Origin: Amanita rubescens | Taxonomy: Eukaryota > Basidiomycota > Agaricomycetes > Agaricales > Amanitaceae | Direction: 5' to 3' | Length of the DNA stretch: 64,000 nt | Assembly (NCBI GenBank): GCA_015039365.1 | Contig: WION01000042.1 | Span: 124,001-188,000 of the forward strand | Part shown: one piece after another, positions 63,546-64,000 of the stretch | Layout: every line of letters starts with the position of its first letter | How positions within the stretch are numbered: position 1 is the stretch's first letter | Program-made: the position numbers and the translations under genes | The notes under the pieces: model-generated | What the model was told of the DNA's origin: nothing | The model's database searches: none | What the model saw: the letters and a program-made list of their open reading frames with translations, nothing else

Positions 63546-64000
63546 TGAACAGACAGGGCAACGTACTAGTGCAAACGGTCAAGCAGTTCGGCAGTCCCAT
63601 CCACTGTATTCTTAGCCTGTCAGGCCTTTGTTATCCTGCGGCGCATTGATGGGTTCTTTGTTTCGTGTCCACGTAATTTGCTTTCAACCATTCTCACAGT
63701 GGTAATTTGTGCCTTACATTATATTTTTATAACATGATCATAATTTGTGCCCAAGTCCGAGTTACGAGTTAGAAACGACACACATCGGAAGTAGTCTTGA
63801 GATACCTAAGAGGGGCCCTCCTCTCTTTGGCCCTCTCTTTACGTTCTCTTTGATCTCTCTTTGGCCTGCCACTTTGGGAAGGTGCACGTGGGCATTGTCT
63901 CGACTAAATCCCAGAATGGATTGTGCGAAATCTGGAAGGGGTAGGACCGTAACGAGGGTAGGATTGAAGTAAAAGTCTATTTGTGCCTGACTACGAAGTG
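63546..64000. other. Nothing recognised to the window end
   Basis: About 450 bp with a CT-rich stretch near 63810-63870. No gene or repeat seen. Confidence 0.4.

Noticed and set aside
1..64000. CRISPR arrays, bacterial operons, ribosomal RNA genes
   Set aside because: None seen; the gene structure is clearly eukaryotic with introns.

Overview
The window looks like nuclear DNA of a filamentous fungus, most probably an agaricomycete basidiomycete. The reasons are introns of about 45-60 bp with GT..AG ends, a NACHT protein of the type expanded in mushroom-forming fungi, a CFEM secreted protein, an autophagy ATG7 gene with basidiomycete-style fine exon structure, and heavy loading with chromodomain Ty3/gypsy, Ty1/copia, hAT-like and MULE elements. 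The species cannot be named from the sequence alone.

Layout. 1-31435 is a nest of retrotransposons inside one host gene. The host gene (plus strand) is an NB-ARC/TPR STAND (NLR-like) gene. Its P-loop begins at 4326, its nucleotide-binding domain runs to 5310, and its winged-helix and TPR part resumes at 30395-31435. Chromovirus A (1-4325, minus, cut by the window edge) sits at the P-loop. Chromovirus B (5311-30394, minus, TSD AGAGG) sits between the NB-ARC and TPR parts. B is itself split twice: by a Ty1/copia element (6208-14343, minus, TSD ATAGC) and by an apparently intact chromovirus C (18766-27252, plus, TSD GGAGA, LTRs identical as read).

31740-49505 is the gene-bearing part: a CFEM protein, a truncated ATG7 copy, a 10-exon NACHT gene, full ATG7, mitochondrial ATP synthase subunit f, a PMU1-like histidine phosphatase, a small secreted cysteine-rich protein and an FAD monooxygenase. 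The ATG7 tail is present twice as an ~0.86-kb direct repeat that brackets the NACHT gene.

51266-62076 is a fourth copy (D, plus) of the same chromovirus family. It carries an 801-bp hAT-type foldback element in its LTR and a 5.7-kb hAT-type element in pol. The 5.7-kb element contains a MULE with long TIRs, and one MULE TIR is interrupted by a 705-bp palindromic element. D breaks off at a third hAT-like element (62077-63154). The last 850 bp hold one unrecognised, probably partial gene.

The chromovirus family has several features worth study. All four copies keep an open frame of exactly 601 codons for gag, and in the intact copy this frame has no AUG before codon 264. A GGGTTTT slippery heptamer abuts the gag stop in every copy. 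A 12-nt complementarity between the predicted RNA 5' end and the sequence after the LTR suggests Tf1-like self-priming. A heat-shock-element core and clustered GATA motifs lie in U3. A large third ORF with a CCHH knuckle follows pol. Four of the single inactivating stops in the window are CGA-to-TGA changes.
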